A stretch of DNA of 64,000 bases from Ornithinimicrobium cavernae (GCF_003121625.1 NZ_QDDJ01000001.1:248001-312000); one strand, 5' to 3'; numbered from the stretch's first letter, positions 26,190 to 35,425 are shown. Translations and numbers: made by a program. Notes: generated by a model not told the origin, from the sequence alone.

Positions 26190-26263
26190 GGTATGCCGTG
26201 TGCGGACTAGGTGGGGCACCGGACGCGGTGAGGGGTACACCCCACCTACGTTCACGGCATACC
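26190..26263. promoter_or_regulatory. Nested inverted repeats in the LAL/methyltransferase divergent promoter
   Basis: An outer perfect 11-bp inverted repeat GGTATGCCGTG (26190-26200) / CACGGCATACC (26253-26263) encloses an inner perfect 9-bp repeat TAGGTGGGG (26208-26216) / CCCCACCTA (26240-26248), with a small CACCG-GACG-CGGTG hairpin in the loop. The whole element is a 74-bp dyad between divergent starts at 26166 and 26285. It is best explained as paired operator half-sites for the LAL regulator or another dimer, or as a cruciform-forming element. Confidence 0.75.
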
Positions 26264-26284
26264 GACACCCACGGAGGCCTCCCG

Positions 26285-27385
26285 ATGAGCACCGACACCA
26301 GCACACCCGCCACCACGACGCCCGAGGCGCCTATCGACATGGACGCCCTCATGGCCTTCGTGTTCCGCGCCGTCGACGAGGTCGGGGCCACGCTCAACGC
26401 GGCCCTGGTCGTGCTCGGCGACAAGCTCGGCTACTACCGCGACCTCGCGGCGCACGGGCCGAGCACACCCGCCGAACTGGCCGAACGCACCGGCACCGCC
26501 GAGCCCTACGCCCGGGAGTGGCTCAACGCCCAGGCCGCGGGGCAGTACCTCACCTACGACCCCGCCACCGCCCGCTACACCCTCCCACCGGAGCAGGCGG
26601 TCGCCCTCACGGTCGAGGACAGCCCGGCGTTCCTGCCCGGGTTCTTCCAGATCGCCCTGGGCACGGTGCACGACATGGACCACATCCTGGACGCGGCACG
26701 CAACGGCTCCGGCTTCGGCTGGCACGAGCACGTCACCGACGTGCACGTCGGCTGCGAGCGGTTCTTCCGGCCCAGCTACAACGCCCACCTGGTGGCCGAG
26801 TGGCTGCCCGCTCTCGACGGGGTCGTCGACAAGCTGGAGACGGGCACCCTGGTCGCCGACGTCGGCTGCGGGCACGGCGCCTCGACGGTGCTCATGGCGC
26901 AGGCCTTCCCCCGCTCCAGGTTCATCGGCTACGACTACCACCCGGAGTCGATCGCCACAGCCCGCCGACGTGCCGCCGAGGCGGACGTCGCCGACCGGGT
27001 GACCTTCGAGGTCGCGTCCGCGCAGGCCCTTCCCGAGTCGGACTTCGGGCTGGTCACGATGTTCGACTGCCTGCACGACATGGGTGACCCGGTCGGCGCC
27101 GCCCAGCAGGTCCGGGGCGCGCTCGCGCCGGACGGCACCTGGATGGTCGTCGAGCCGATGGCCGGCGACCACGTCGAGGACAACCTCAACCCGGTGGGCC
27201 GTGCGTACTACGGCTTCTCCACCCTGCTGTGCACCCCCGCCTCCCTCGCCCAGGACGTGGGTCTGGCGCTGGGCACGCAGGCCGGGCCGGCCAGGATCCG
27301 CGACGTCGCCACGGCCGCCGGATTCACCCGGTTCGCCTCCGTCGCCCAGACACCGTTCAACCGGGTGCTGGAGATCCGGCCCTGA
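26285..27385 (+). CDS. Winged-helix SAM methyltransferase (Rv2258c-like)
   Basis: The 366-residue protein starts at an ATG seven bases after GGAGG. The N-terminal domain (about 20-110: LNAALVVLGDKLGYYRDLAA, STPAELAERTGTAEPYARE) is a winged-helix dimerisation domain as in Rv2258c. The Rossmann methyltransferase domain follows, with LVADVGCGHGASTVLMAQAF, the acidic GYDYHPESIATAR loop and FDCLHDMGDP. A conserved middle stretch, FFRPSYNAHLVAEWLPALD, is typical of this family. The substrate is unknown. It precedes the hydrolase-glycosyltransferase gene by 34 bp and probably forms an operon with it. Confidence 0.87.
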   Translation: MSTDTSTPATTTPEAPIDMDALMAFVFRAVDEVGATLNAALVVLGDKLGYYRDLAAHGPSTPAELAERTGTAEPYAREWLNAQAAGQYLTYDPATARYTLPPEQAVALTVEDSPAFLPGFFQIALGTVHDMDHILDAARNGSGFGWHEHVTDVHVGCERFFRPSYNAHLVAEWLPALDGVVDKLETGTLVADVGCGHGASTVLMAQAFPRSRFIGYDYHPESIATARRRAAEADVADRVTFEVASAQALPESDFGLVTMFDCLHDMGDPVGAAQQVRGALAPDGTWMVVEPMAGDHVEDNLNPVGRAYYGFSTLLCTPASLAQDVGLALGTQAGPARIRDVATAAGFTRFASVAQTPFNRVLEIRP

Positions 27386-27419
27386 GGGCCTGGGCAGGGA
27401 CCGGGAACCGGAGGACACT

Positions 27420-29636
27420 GTGACCATGAGGCGCCGCCTCGCAGCACGTCCCCCGGATCCCGGGCGGGTCCCGCTCCCCCTCGCGGGTCAGGACCCCCGA
27501 CCGGCACGCGCACCGGACAGCACCGGTGTCACCGTCCGGGACGGGGTCCGGATTCCGTATGCCGTGCACGGCACCGGACCCGTGACGGTGCTGCTCCTGC
27601 CCACCTGGTCGCTGGTGCCCTCACGCTGGTGGAAGGCCCAGGTGCCCTATCTGGCGCGCCACCTGCGCGTGGTGACCTACGACGGGCGCGGCAGCGGTGA
27701 CGCGGGGCGCCCGGCCGGCGCCGCGGCATACACCGACGAGCAGTATGCCGCGGACGCGGCGGCCGTGCTGGACGCCACCGGGACGGACCACGCCGTGGTC
27801 GTCGGCTTCTCCTGCGGCGCCGCGTGGGCGGTTCACCTGGCGGCCGACCATCCCGAGCGGGTGCAGGGGATCATCGCCGTCGCACCGTCGTGCGGCCTGG
27901 CGGTTGCGGCCCCGGCGCGGGAGCAGTTCGGCTGGGACGCCCAGCTGGACACCACGCAGGGGTGGGCCAAGTACAACCGGGACTACTGGCTTGGCGGCGG
28001 GTACGACGACTTCGTCGACTTCTTCGCCCACAAGATGTTCACGGAGCCGCACTCGACCAAACAGGTCGAGGACGTCGTCCGGTGGGCCCACCAGGTCAGC
28101 CCGCAGACGCTCGCCGACACGACAGCCGGGCGGCTCGGCCTGGTCGGGGCGACCCGGACTCCCCTGGAGCCGCTGTGCGCACGGGTCCGGTGCCCGGTCC
28201 TGGTCGTGCACGGCACGGAGGACGCGGTGCACTCCGCGGCGGTCGGTGAGCGCCTGGCGGAGCTGACCGGCGGAACCCTGGTGCTCGTGGAGGGCGGCGG
28301 ACACGGCCTGCCGGCCCGCGACCCGGTCCGGATCAACCGACTGGTCAAGGAGTTCGCGGTGACCGCGGCCGCAGGGACCGCAGCCTCCGCGACCGCTCCC
28401 CGGCGCAGGACCTGGACCCGCGCCCAGCGGCGCCCCCGGCGGGCCCTCTACCTGTCGTCCCCCATCGGGCTCGGGCACGCCCGGCGCGACCTGGCCGTGG
28501 CGCAGGCGCTGCGCACACACCACCCCGACCTGGAGATCGACTGGCTGACCCAGCACCCGGTGACCCGGGTCCTGGAGGACGCCGGTGAGCGGGTGCACCC
28601 GGCCTGCGGGTGGCTAGCGAGCGAGTCAGCGCACATCGAGGACGAGTCCGCGGACCACGACCTCCACGCGTTCCAGGCGATCCGGCGGATGGACGAGATC
28701 ATGGTCAACAACTTCATGGTCTTCGCCGACGTGGTCGAGGAGGGCTGCTACGACCTGGTGGTCGGTGACGAGGCCTGGGAGGTCGACTACTTCCTGCACG
28801 AGAACCCTGAGCTCAAACGGTTCTCCTTCGCGTGGCTGACCGACTTCGTCGGGTGGGTCCCGATGCCCGACGGCGGGGAGCACGAGGCCGCCCTCACCGC
28901 GGACTACAACGCCGAGATGATCGAGCAGCGGGCGCGCTACCGCCGGGTGCGGGACGCCTCGGTCTTCGTCGGCAACCCGGAGGACGTGGTCGACCTGCCG
29001 TTCGGCCCCGGGCTGCCCGGGATCCGGGAGTGGACGAGGGCCAACTTCGACTTCGCCGGCTACGTCACCGGGTTCCTGCCGCCCACCGAGAGCGAGCGCG
29101 CCACGATCCGGCGTGGGCTCCGCCTGGGCGAGGACGACCTGCTGTGCGTGGTCACCGTCGGTGGGTCGGCGGTGGGTGGATCGCTGCTGCGCCGGGTCCT
29201 CGACGCTGTCCCGGTCGCCCGCCGGCTGGTTCCCGACCTGCACTTCCTCGTGGTGACCGGGCCGAGGATCGACCCGCAGAGCCTGCCTCGCCGCCGGGGT
29301 GTCACCTACCGCGGCTACGTGCCGGACCTGTACCGGCAGCTGGCGGCGTGCGACCTCGCGGTGGTGCAGGGCGGACTCACCACGTGCATGGAGCTGGCCG
29401 CCTCCCGGCGACCGTTCCTCTACGTGCCGCTGCAGCACCACTTCGAGCAGAACGTGCACGTGCGTCATCGGCTGGAGCGCTACGGCGCCGGGACCTGCGT
29501 GGAGTATGCCGAGGCGTCCGACCCCGAGTGCCTCGCCACCGCGCTGGCCAAGGAGCTGCGCCGCGAGACAACCGGTCTGCCTGTCGAGACCGACGGCGCG
29601 GACCGCGCCGCCGCGATGCTCGCGGGGCTGCTCTGA
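27420..29636 (+). CDS. Fusion of an alpha/beta hydrolase and a UGT-like glycosyltransferase
   Basis: About 738 residues. GTG 27420 sits five bases after GGAGG; the ATG at 27426 is the alternative. Residues about 35-310 are an alpha/beta hydrolase: GFSCGAAW nucleophile elbow, acid in VVHGTEDAVHS and base in VEGGGHGLPA. After a basic Ala/Arg linker, residues about 340-735 are a GT-B glycosyltransferase: LYLSSPIGLGHARRDLAVA at the start, an internal VTVGGSAVGGSLLRRVLDA, and the C-terminal donor region GYVPDLYRQLAACDLAVVQG with LQHHFEQNVHVRHRLERYG. The intact frame across the linker argues that the fusion is real. Context suggests glycosylation and deacylation of one metabolite; the substrate is unknown. 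Confidence 0.85.
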   Translation: MTMRRRLAARPPDPGRVPLPLAGQDPRPARAPDSTGVTVRDGVRIPYAVHGTGPVTVLLLPTWSLVPSRWWKAQVPYLARHLRVVTYDGRGSGDAGRPAGAAAYTDEQYAADAAAVLDATGTDHAVVVGFSCGAAWAVHLAADHPERVQGIIAVAPSCGLAVAAPAREQFGWDAQLDTTQGWAKYNRDYWLGGGYDDFVDFFAHKMFTEPHSTKQVEDVVRWAHQVSPQTLADTTAGRLGLVGATRTPLEPLCARVRCPVLVVHGTEDAVHSAAVGERLAELTGGTLVLVEGGGHGLPARDPVRINRLVKEFAVTAAAGTAASATAPRRRTWTRAQRRPRRALYLSSPIGLGHARRDLAVAQALRTHHPDLEIDWLTQHPVTRVLEDAGERVHPACGWLASESAHIEDESADHDLHAFQAIRRMDEIMVNNFMVFADVVEEGCYDLVVGDEAWEVDYFLHENPELKRFSFAWLTDFVGWVPMPDGGEHEAALTADYNAEMIEQRARYRRVRDASVFVGNPEDVVDLPFGPGLPGIREWTRANFDFAGYVTGFLPPTESERATIRRGLRLGEDDLLCVVTVGGSAVGGSLLRRVLDAVPVARRLVPDLHFLVVTGPRIDPQSLPRRRGVTYRGYVPDLYRQLAACDLAVVQGGLTTCMELAASRRPFLYVPLQHHFEQNVHVRHRLERYGAGTCVEYAEASDPECLATALAKELRRETTGLPVETDGADRAAAMLAGLL

Positions 29637-29675
29637 CGCGCATCGTCACCGTGCTCCGCTCCCGGATCGGCCGGC

Positions 29676-29989
29676 TCAGCTCATCAGCGGCAGGTCGAGG
29701 TCGAACGCTCTCACCACTGCCTCGGCGAGCGCACGCTCCTGGTCGTCGTGGAGGTAGCCCAGCGTGCGACCGAGGGCGGTCACCGGGATCGTCAGGGTGT
29801 TGTCGACCGAGATCGCGCACTCGTGATCCAGGCCGTTGCGGGGACCGACCAGCACCTCGCTCCAGAGACCTTTCACGGTGGAGGTCACGGGGCGACCGTG
29901 ACCTTGGTCATGACCGGCCGTGCTGCCGCTCGTGTGAGGACGAGGACCGGGCGGGTCTTGTCCAGTCGCGCCAGGCAGAGCTCCCGCAC
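29676..29989 (-). pseudogene. mazF: MazF/PemK-type endoribonuclease toxin split by a frame change
   Basis: Two adjoining frames together match one MazF. The first (GTG 29989 to TGA 29885) reads RELCLARLDKTRPVLVLTRA ending TKVTVAP. The second (GTG 29888 to 29676) begins TSTVKGLWSEVLVGPRNGLD and continues with DHECAISVDNTLTIPVTALG. In relatives TVAP runs straight into (I/V)T-S/T, so a single base, probably a G in CCGGTG, is missing. The break leaves a GTGA stop-start overlap. It is either a dead toxin, a sequencing error, or two coupled halves. The MazE-type antitoxin is intact and overlaps the upstream side closely. Confidence 0.8.
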
Positions 29990-29994
29990 CGCGG

Positions 29995-30228
29995 TCAGTC
30001 CTCGATCCGGGTGTGACTCACCGTCCAGGTCACGAGGTCATCCAGGTCGTCAGCCGCGCCCACGTCGGTCAGCACGCGTGCGTCACTCATCGCCGACTGG
30101 CGGCGCATCTCCCGCTCGAGCGCGATCGCGACCAGTGCTGCGCGACTGGGCGCTCGCCCCTGACGCACGCACTGGTCCAGGAAGGCCACCATCTCGTCGG
30201 GCAGCCGGACGGCAATCTGCGTGCTCAT
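29995..30228 (-). CDS. mazE: MazE-type ribbon-helix-helix antitoxin
   Basis: The 77-residue protein starts STQIAVRLPDEMVAFLDQCV, a ribbon-helix-helix DNA-binding domain, followed by a helical acidic tail (VGAADDLDDLVTW) that should occupy the MazF RNA site. Its stop lies 5 bp before the mazF GTG. It resembles the MazE9-like antitoxins of actinobacteria. With the toxin frame broken, it may persist as an orphan autorepressor or as protection against related toxins. Confidence 0.85.
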   Translation of the reverse strand: MSTQIAVRLPDEMVAFLDQCVRQGRAPSRAALVAIALEREMRRQSAMSDARVLTDVGAADDLDDLVTWTVSHTRIED

Positions 30229-30379
30229 CCGGCAAGCGTACCGACGTGCATCCCAGAACGGGATGCCCTGCGGTTCCCGCAGCCTCTCGCGCCAACCTCA
30301 CACTCTGAGGGTGCCAGCGACCGGCCCGACGGCGCAGGGGCTGTCCACAGGAGGGGTGCCCACACGGCATACTCACCTC

Positions 30380-30844
30380 ATGCACCCCCGCAACCAGGCC
30401 GTGCAGGACGCCCTGACCGCCGCTGGCATCGCCTCCCGGATCCAGGTGCTCGACGAGCACGCCCGGACCGCCGCCCTCGCCGCCGCGCAGCTGGGCTGCG
30501 AGGTGGCGGCGATCGCCAACAGTCTGGTGTTCATGGCGGACGGCCAGCCGTTGCTGGTGATGGCCAGCGGCGCGGCACGGGTGGACACGGACGTGATCGC
30601 CAGTGCTGTCGGGGCGGACTCGGTGACCAAGGCCAGCGCCGACCAGGTGCGCGCCGCGACGGGTCAGGCGATCGGTGGGGTGGCCCCGACCGGGCACCCC
30701 ACGCCGCTGCAGACGCTGGTCGACCCCGAGCTCGGTGCGCACGACACCATCTGGGCCGCGGGCGGCACCCCCGACTCGATCGTCCCCCTCACCTTCCAGC
30801 AGCTGGTGACGATCACGGCCGGCCACGTCACCCCGGTGCGCTGA
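30380..30844 (+). CDS. YbaK/EbsC-family aminoacyl-tRNA deacylase
   Basis: The 154-residue protein starts at the ATG at 30380. It carries the family hallmarks AAQLGCEVAAIANSLVF, the acceptor-binding VTKASADQVRAATGQAIGGV and the final APTGHPTPLQTLVD. These enzymes hydrolyse mischarged tRNA, mostly Cys-, Ala- or Ser-tRNA. The IGGVAPTGHP form fits the ProX/YbaK-like subgroup. A second, more distant family member is at 61348-61818. Its 3' end overlaps the convergent CHAD gene by 17 bp. Confidence 0.85.
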   Translation: MHPRNQAVQDALTAAGIASRIQVLDEHARTAALAAAQLGCEVAAIANSLVFMADGQPLLVMASGAARVDTDVIASAVGADSVTKASADQVRAATGQAIGGVAPTGHPTPLQTLVDPELGAHDTIWAAGGTPDSIVPLTFQQLVTITAGHVTPVR

Positions 30845-31826
30845 GCCCCCTGGGGCGGCGCGCGTGCTCCCAGGCCGCGCCGACCTGCTCGACCAGGGCG
30901 TCCGGGTCGTGCAACACACTGTGGCCGAGCGCGAGGGCCTCCCGCTGGAGCTCCCGTCGTCGCTCCGCCACCTGCTTGAGCAGCCGCTCCCGGTCCCCCT
31001 CGTCGGGCACCAGGGTGTCGTCGGCACGGATCGTCTCGGCCAGCGCCGCGAGGTCGTGGTCGTCACCGAGGACGCTCCCGAGGTCGGCCAGCCGCCCACT
31101 GATGGCCTTGAGCAGCCCCTTCCAGACAGGGCGGAGGAGCTCCAGCTGGTAGCCGAGGTACTTCACGTCCTTGCGCCAGGCATGGAGCCGCTCGGTGGTC
31201 GGATCGGTCTCGGCGCGCCGCATCCGCCTCGCTGCCCGGTTGGCGACGCGTGCCAGTCCGGGCCGGACCGCGTCGAACCGGTCCGGGACGGCACCCTCCC
31301 CCTCGACCGGGAACCTCCGGACACGACAGGCGAAGCTCCCCAGCGCCGTCAGGGTGTCCAGCTGGCGACGGCGGTCGGCCAGCGCGGCGCGTGACGTGAC
31401 CTCAGCCCGCGCGCGCAGGACGCCGACCATGTGGTCGGCCGTCCCCGGGTCGAGATCTGAGTCGCGCGCCACGTCGGTGGCGACCTGCACCAGCACCCGG
31501 GCGTCACGGGTCGGCCCCCACAGCCGCGCGGTGTCACGCAGGCAGGTGTTCTCCTGGCGGTACGCCCAGTCCCCGAGCTCACCACGCACCAGTCGCAGCA
31601 CCGCACGCGTCCGCTTGAGCGACCTGCGGAGCTCATGGACCGAGGCGTCGAGGTCGTCGGTGTCCCGCAGCTCCATCGCGTGGGCGACCTGCTCGAGGAC
31701 GGCGCGCGAAACGCCCCCACCAAGAGCCTCGTCCCGGTGGATCCGGAAGCTGGACCCGGTGGCTATCGGCCCGCGCCTCCTGCCGGCGGCACCCGGTCGG
31801 TGTCGGTCCTCGACGTGCTGGCGCAC
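30828..31826 (-). CDS. CHAD-domain protein
   Basis: About 332 residues from a GTG at 31826; the first 25 residues are poorly supported and a later start is possible. The CHAD domain shows the two conserved histidine repeats, VHELRRSLKRTRAVLRLV and LHAWRKDVKYLGYQLELL, and LGDDHDLAALAE. CHAD domains are helical, basic and bind inorganic polyphosphate through these His/Arg/Lys rows. No CYTH triphosphatase domain is fused. It is divergent from recC across 134 bp. Confidence 0.83.
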   Translation of the reverse strand: MRQHVEDRHRPGAAGRRRGPIATGSSFRIHRDEALGGGVSRAVLEQVAHAMELRDTDDLDASVHELRRSLKRTRAVLRLVRGELGDWAYRQENTCLRDTARLWGPTRDARVLVQVATDVARDSDLDPGTADHMVGVLRARAEVTSRAALADRRRQLDTLTALGSFACRVRRFPVEGEGAVPDRFDAVRPGLARVANRAARRMRRAETDPTTERLHAWRKDVKYLGYQLELLRPVWKGLLKAISGRLADLGSVLGDDHDLAALAETIRADDTLVPDEGDRERLLKQVAERRRELQREALALGHSVLHDPDALVEQVGAAWEHARRPRGLSAPG

Positions 31827-31960
31827 ATGATGAGTTCAGCCTATCGACCCGCGCCAGGGCTGGGCGGACAGGAACCGTCCGGCGGCGCTGACCCGGGGGT
31901 TCGTGCCGTGGACGCGCGCCCACCGCTGCCCTGTCGGTCGCTGCCCCTAGGGTCGGGACC

Positions 31961-34900
31961 GTGACCTTGTTCGTGCACCGGGCGGTCAGCACCGATGTGC
32001 TGGCCGACGGTCTCGCCGAGCTCCTCGCGACGCCCCTGGAGGATCCGTTCGCGCAGGAGGTCGTCGCCGTGCCCGCCAAGGGCGTCGAGCGGTGGCTGGC
32101 CCAGCGCCTCTCGCACCGCCTCGGCGCGGGGCCGGCCGGCGGCGACGGTGTCTGTGCGGGCGTGCGCTTCCTCAACCCACACTCCCTCGTCGCCCTGGTG
32201 CTCGGGATCGAGCGTGACGACCCCTGGCACCCCGACCAGCTCACCTGGCCGGTGCTGCAGGCGATCGATGAGTCCCTCGGCCAGGACTGGGCCGAGCCCC
32301 TGGCCCTGCACCTGGGTGCGCGTGGCGAGGTGGACGAGGTCGAGCGCGGGCTGCGGCGCGGGCGGAGGTATGCCGTGGCGCGGCGACTGGCGGGACTGTT
32401 CGCCGCGTATGCCGTGCAGCGCCCGGCGATCATCACCGACTGGCGCACCGGTGGCGCCGGGGACGGCCTGGGCGCGGCACTGGCCGACGACCTGGCGTGG
32501 CAGCCGCCCCTGTGGCGGGCGGTGCTCGAGCTGGTCGACGCCGCGCCACCGGATGTGCGGCACCACGACGTCGTCACGGCGCTCCGCTCCGGCGGCGACC
32601 CCCAGGGCCTGGAGCTCCCCGGCAGGTTGTCCCTGTTCGGCCACACCCGGATCGCCTCCAGCGAGATCGACGTCCTCAGCGCCCTCGCCGCGCACCGGGA
32701 CGTGCACCTGTGGCTGCCCCAGGCCTCTCCCGCCGCGTGGGACGCCCTGGTCGGGGTCGTCGCGGACGGGCCCGTCCTGCGGGTGGACGACCCTTCGGTC
32801 GACCACGTGCAGCACCCCCTGCTCGCCTCCCTCGGGCGGGACGCGCGCGAGCTCCAGCGCTCGCTCGCACCCACCTCGGCATCCGACGCCCGCCTCGGCG
32901 CCCTGGTGCACGCTGCCCCGGCGCGGGCCCCCTCGACCCTCCTCCAGTGGTTGCAGCACGACCTCGAGCACGACCACGTCCCCACGGTCGACGAGCGGGC
33001 CGCCCGCCTCCTCGCCCCCGACGACGACTCGGTCCAGGTGCACGCGTGTCACGGCCGGGGCCGGCAGGTCCAGGTGCTGCGGGACGTGCTGGCCGGGCTG
33101 CTGCGCGACAACCCCGACCTCGAGCCCCGCGACATCCTCGTGATGTGCCCGGACATCGACGCCTACGCACCCCTGGTGCACGCCGGGTTCGGCCTGGGCG
33201 AGGTGGTGCGCAGCGAGGAGGACGGCGTCGCTCACCCGGCCCACCGGCTGCGGGTGATGCTCGCGGACCGGGCCCCTCGGCATACCAATCCCCTGCTCGG
33301 GCTCGCCGCCCGGCTGGTCACGCTGGCCGGCGGCCGGCTCACTGCGAGCGAGGTGCTCGACCTGGCCCGGGCGGAGCCGGTGCGACGACGGTTCGGGCTG
33401 GATGACGACGACCTCGACCGGATCGCCGGCTGGGTCGACGAGGTCGCGATCCGGTGGGGGCTGGACACCGAGCACCGCGCGGTCTACGAGCTGCGCAACT
33501 TCCCGCAGAACACCTGGCGCACCGGGCTGGACCGCGTGCTGACCGGGGCCGCGCTGGACGGTCAGGACACCACCCACCTCGGGCAGACCGTCGCGCTCGA
33601 CGACCTCGACAGCGGCGACATCGACCTCGCCGGCCGGCTCGCCGAGCTGGTCTCACGGCTCGGCGCGACCCTCACCGCCCTGCACGGGTGCCGGCAGGCC
33701 GGCGAGTGGAGCAGAACCCTCCGCGAGGGGGTGCTCGGCCTGACCGACGTGCCGACCAGCGAGGGGTGGCAGGTCACCCAGCTGGAGCGCGAGCTGGCCC
33801 GCATCGAGGCCTCCGCGAGACGCGACACCACCTCGACCGAGCTCGCGCTCTCCGACGTGCGCGCCCTGCTCGAGGAGCACCTCACGGGACGGGCCACCCG
33901 GTCCAGCTTCCGCACCGGGACCCTCACCGTCTGCACCATGGTGCCGATGCGCTCCGTGCCGCACCGGGTGGTCGCGCTGGTCGGCCTGGACGACGGCGTC
34001 TTCCCGCGCACGACCTCACCCGACGGCGACGACGCCCTCGCCCGCACCCCCGTGACCGGTGAGCGCGACACGCGCGCCGAGGACCGGCAGCTGCTGCTCG
34101 ACGCGGTGATGGCCGCGCGGCAGACACTGGTCATCACCTACACGGGTGCCGACGAGCACAGCGGTGCCGAGCGGCCCCCGGCCGTGCCGCTCGGGGAGCT
34201 GCTGGATGCACTCGGGGAGACCGCCGAGCGACCCGAGGGGGCCGGGGCGCTGGTGCGCCGGCACCCGTTGCAGCCCTACGACGCCCGCAACCTGGGCGCG
34301 GCCGCCCCCGGTGACATCCCGCTCCTGCCGGGCGGCGAGCCCTTCAGCTTCGACCCGGCGGCCCTCGCCGGCGGCCGGGCCCATGTGGCGCGGCCCCTGG
34401 CCCGTGACGCCGAGGTGGTCAGCACGGCCCTGCTCAACGAGCCGCTGGCGCCCCTGCCGGCCGGGGACCTCGCGCTGGAGGACCTGCAGCGCTTCCTGGC
34501 CCAGCCCGCCCAGGCCTTCCTGCGCCAACGGCTCGGGCTGCTGCTTCCCGACGAGCCCGAGCAGCCCTCCGAGGGCATCCCGATCGACCTCGACGGGCTG
34601 GAGAAGTGGCAGATCGGCGACCGGATGCTCCGGGCCGTGCTGGCCGGCGCCGACCCACACGAGGCCCGGCAGCACGAGGTCTGGCGCGGCAGCGTGCCCC
34701 CCGGTGAGCTCGGCCGGGCGATCCTGGATGACATCTCCGGCAACGTCCGCGGCATCCACCGGGCCACCCTCGACCTCCGCGAGGGCGTCGCCTCGAGCGT
34801 CGACCTCGACATCCTCCTGCCCGACGGCCGTCGGTTGACCGGCACGGTCAGCGGGCTGCACGGGACCGACCCCCGCGTGATCACCAGCACCTACTCCTCG

Positions 34901-35425
34901 ATCAGGGCGAAGCAGCGGCTCCGCTCCTGGGTCACCGTGCTGGCCCTCGCCGCGGCCGGGCACGAGAGCGCCACGAGCCACGTCATCGGGCAGCTGAAGC
35001 GGGGACGCAACCCCGGCGTCGGGCACTTCACGCACGGGCCGGTCGACCAGCCGGTCGCCCTCACCCTGCTGGGCCAGCTGGTCGACCTCTATGACCGGGG
35101 CATGACCGCGCCCCTGCCCCTCGGCGTGCAGACGGCGTGCGCGTTCGCCGAGTCCTTCTGCGCCAGCGGCGACGAACGGGGGGCGCTCTATGACGCAGAG
35201 AAGAAGTGGGCCACGAGCACGGGACGCTTCACCATCCCGGGCGAGCAGGACGACCCGGCGTTCGTGCGGGTCCTGGGAGCCGGCGCGAGGCTGTCCGACG
35301 TCGCCGGTGAGCCCGGCGCGGACGAGCGCTGGAGGACCGGCGTGACCACCCGCTTCGGGCAGCTGGCCATGCGGGTGTGGGAGCCGCTCGTGGCCACCGA
35401 CGCCGAGCGGAGGGAGTGGCTGTGA
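31961..35425 (+). CDS. recC: Exodeoxyribonuclease V gamma subunit
   Basis: The 1154-residue protein starts at a GTG and has the RecC N-terminus (FVHRAVSTDVLADGLAELLA, VVAVPAKGVERWLAQRLSHR). RecC is built from inactivated helicase and nuclease domains and, in the RecBCD complex, splits the duplex and reads Chi. Later conserved parts include VQVHACHGRGRQVQVLRDVL, MVPMRSVPHRVVALVGLDDG and the C-terminal FSFDPAAL region. Length is close to the E. coli protein. The stop overlaps the recB GTG. recBCD in an actinobacterium co-exists in some lineages with AdnAB; which handles breaks here cannot be told. Confidence 0.9.
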   Translation: MTLFVHRAVSTDVLADGLAELLATPLEDPFAQEVVAVPAKGVERWLAQRLSHRLGAGPAGGDGVCAGVRFLNPHSLVALVLGIERDDPWHPDQLTWPVLQAIDESLGQDWAEPLALHLGARGEVDEVERGLRRGRRYAVARRLAGLFAAYAVQRPAIITDWRTGGAGDGLGAALADDLAWQPPLWRAVLELVDAAPPDVRHHDVVTALRSGGDPQGLELPGRLSLFGHTRIASSEIDVLSALAAHRDVHLWLPQASPAAWDALVGVVADGPVLRVDDPSVDHVQHPLLASLGRDARELQRSLAPTSASDARLGALVHAAPARAPSTLLQWLQHDLEHDHVPTVDERAARLLAPDDDSVQVHACHGRGRQVQVLRDVLAGLLRDNPDLEPRDILVMCPDIDAYAPLVHAGFGLGEVVRSEEDGVAHPAHRLRVMLADRAPRHTNPLLGLAARLVTLAGGRLTASEVLDLARAEPVRRRFGLDDDDLDRIAGWVDEVAIRWGLDTEHRAVYELRNFPQNTWRTGLDRVLTGAALDGQDTTHLGQTVALDDLDSGDIDLAGRLAELVSRLGATLTALHGCRQAGEWSRTLREGVLGLTDVPTSEGWQVTQLERELARIEASARRDTTSTELALSDVRALLEEHLTGRATRSSFRTGTLTVCTMVPMRSVPHRVVALVGLDDGVFPRTTSPDGDDALARTPVTGERDTRAEDRQLLLDAVMAARQTLVITYTGADEHSGAERPPAVPLGELLDALGETAERPEGAGALVRRHPLQPYDARNLGAAAPGDIPLLPGGEPFSFDPAALAGGRAHVARPLARDAEVVSTALLNEPLAPLPAGDLALEDLQRFLAQPAQAFLRQRLGLLLPDEPEQPSEGIPIDLDGLEKWQIGDRMLRAVLAGADPHEARQHEVWRGSVPPGELGRAILDDISGNVRGIHRATLDLREGVASSVDLDILLPDGRRLTGTVSGLHGTDPRVITSTYSSIRAKQRLRSWVTVLALAAAGHESATSHVIGQLKRGRNPGVGHFTHGPVDQPVALTLLGQLVDLYDRGMTAPLPLGVQTACAFAESFCASGDERGALYDAEKKWATSTGRFTIPGEQDDPAFVRVLGAGARLSDVAGEPGADERWRTGVTTRFGQLAMRVWEPLVATDAERREWL

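Noticed and set aside
27084-27419. N-terminal extension of the hydrolase-glycosyltransferase frame
   Set aside because: It overlaps the methyltransferase gene out of frame and is low-complexity; GGAGG before 27420 marks the true start.
31841-33577. A 578-residue minus-strand frame
   Set aside because: It is antisense to recC, Gly/Val/Arg-rich, with no motif.
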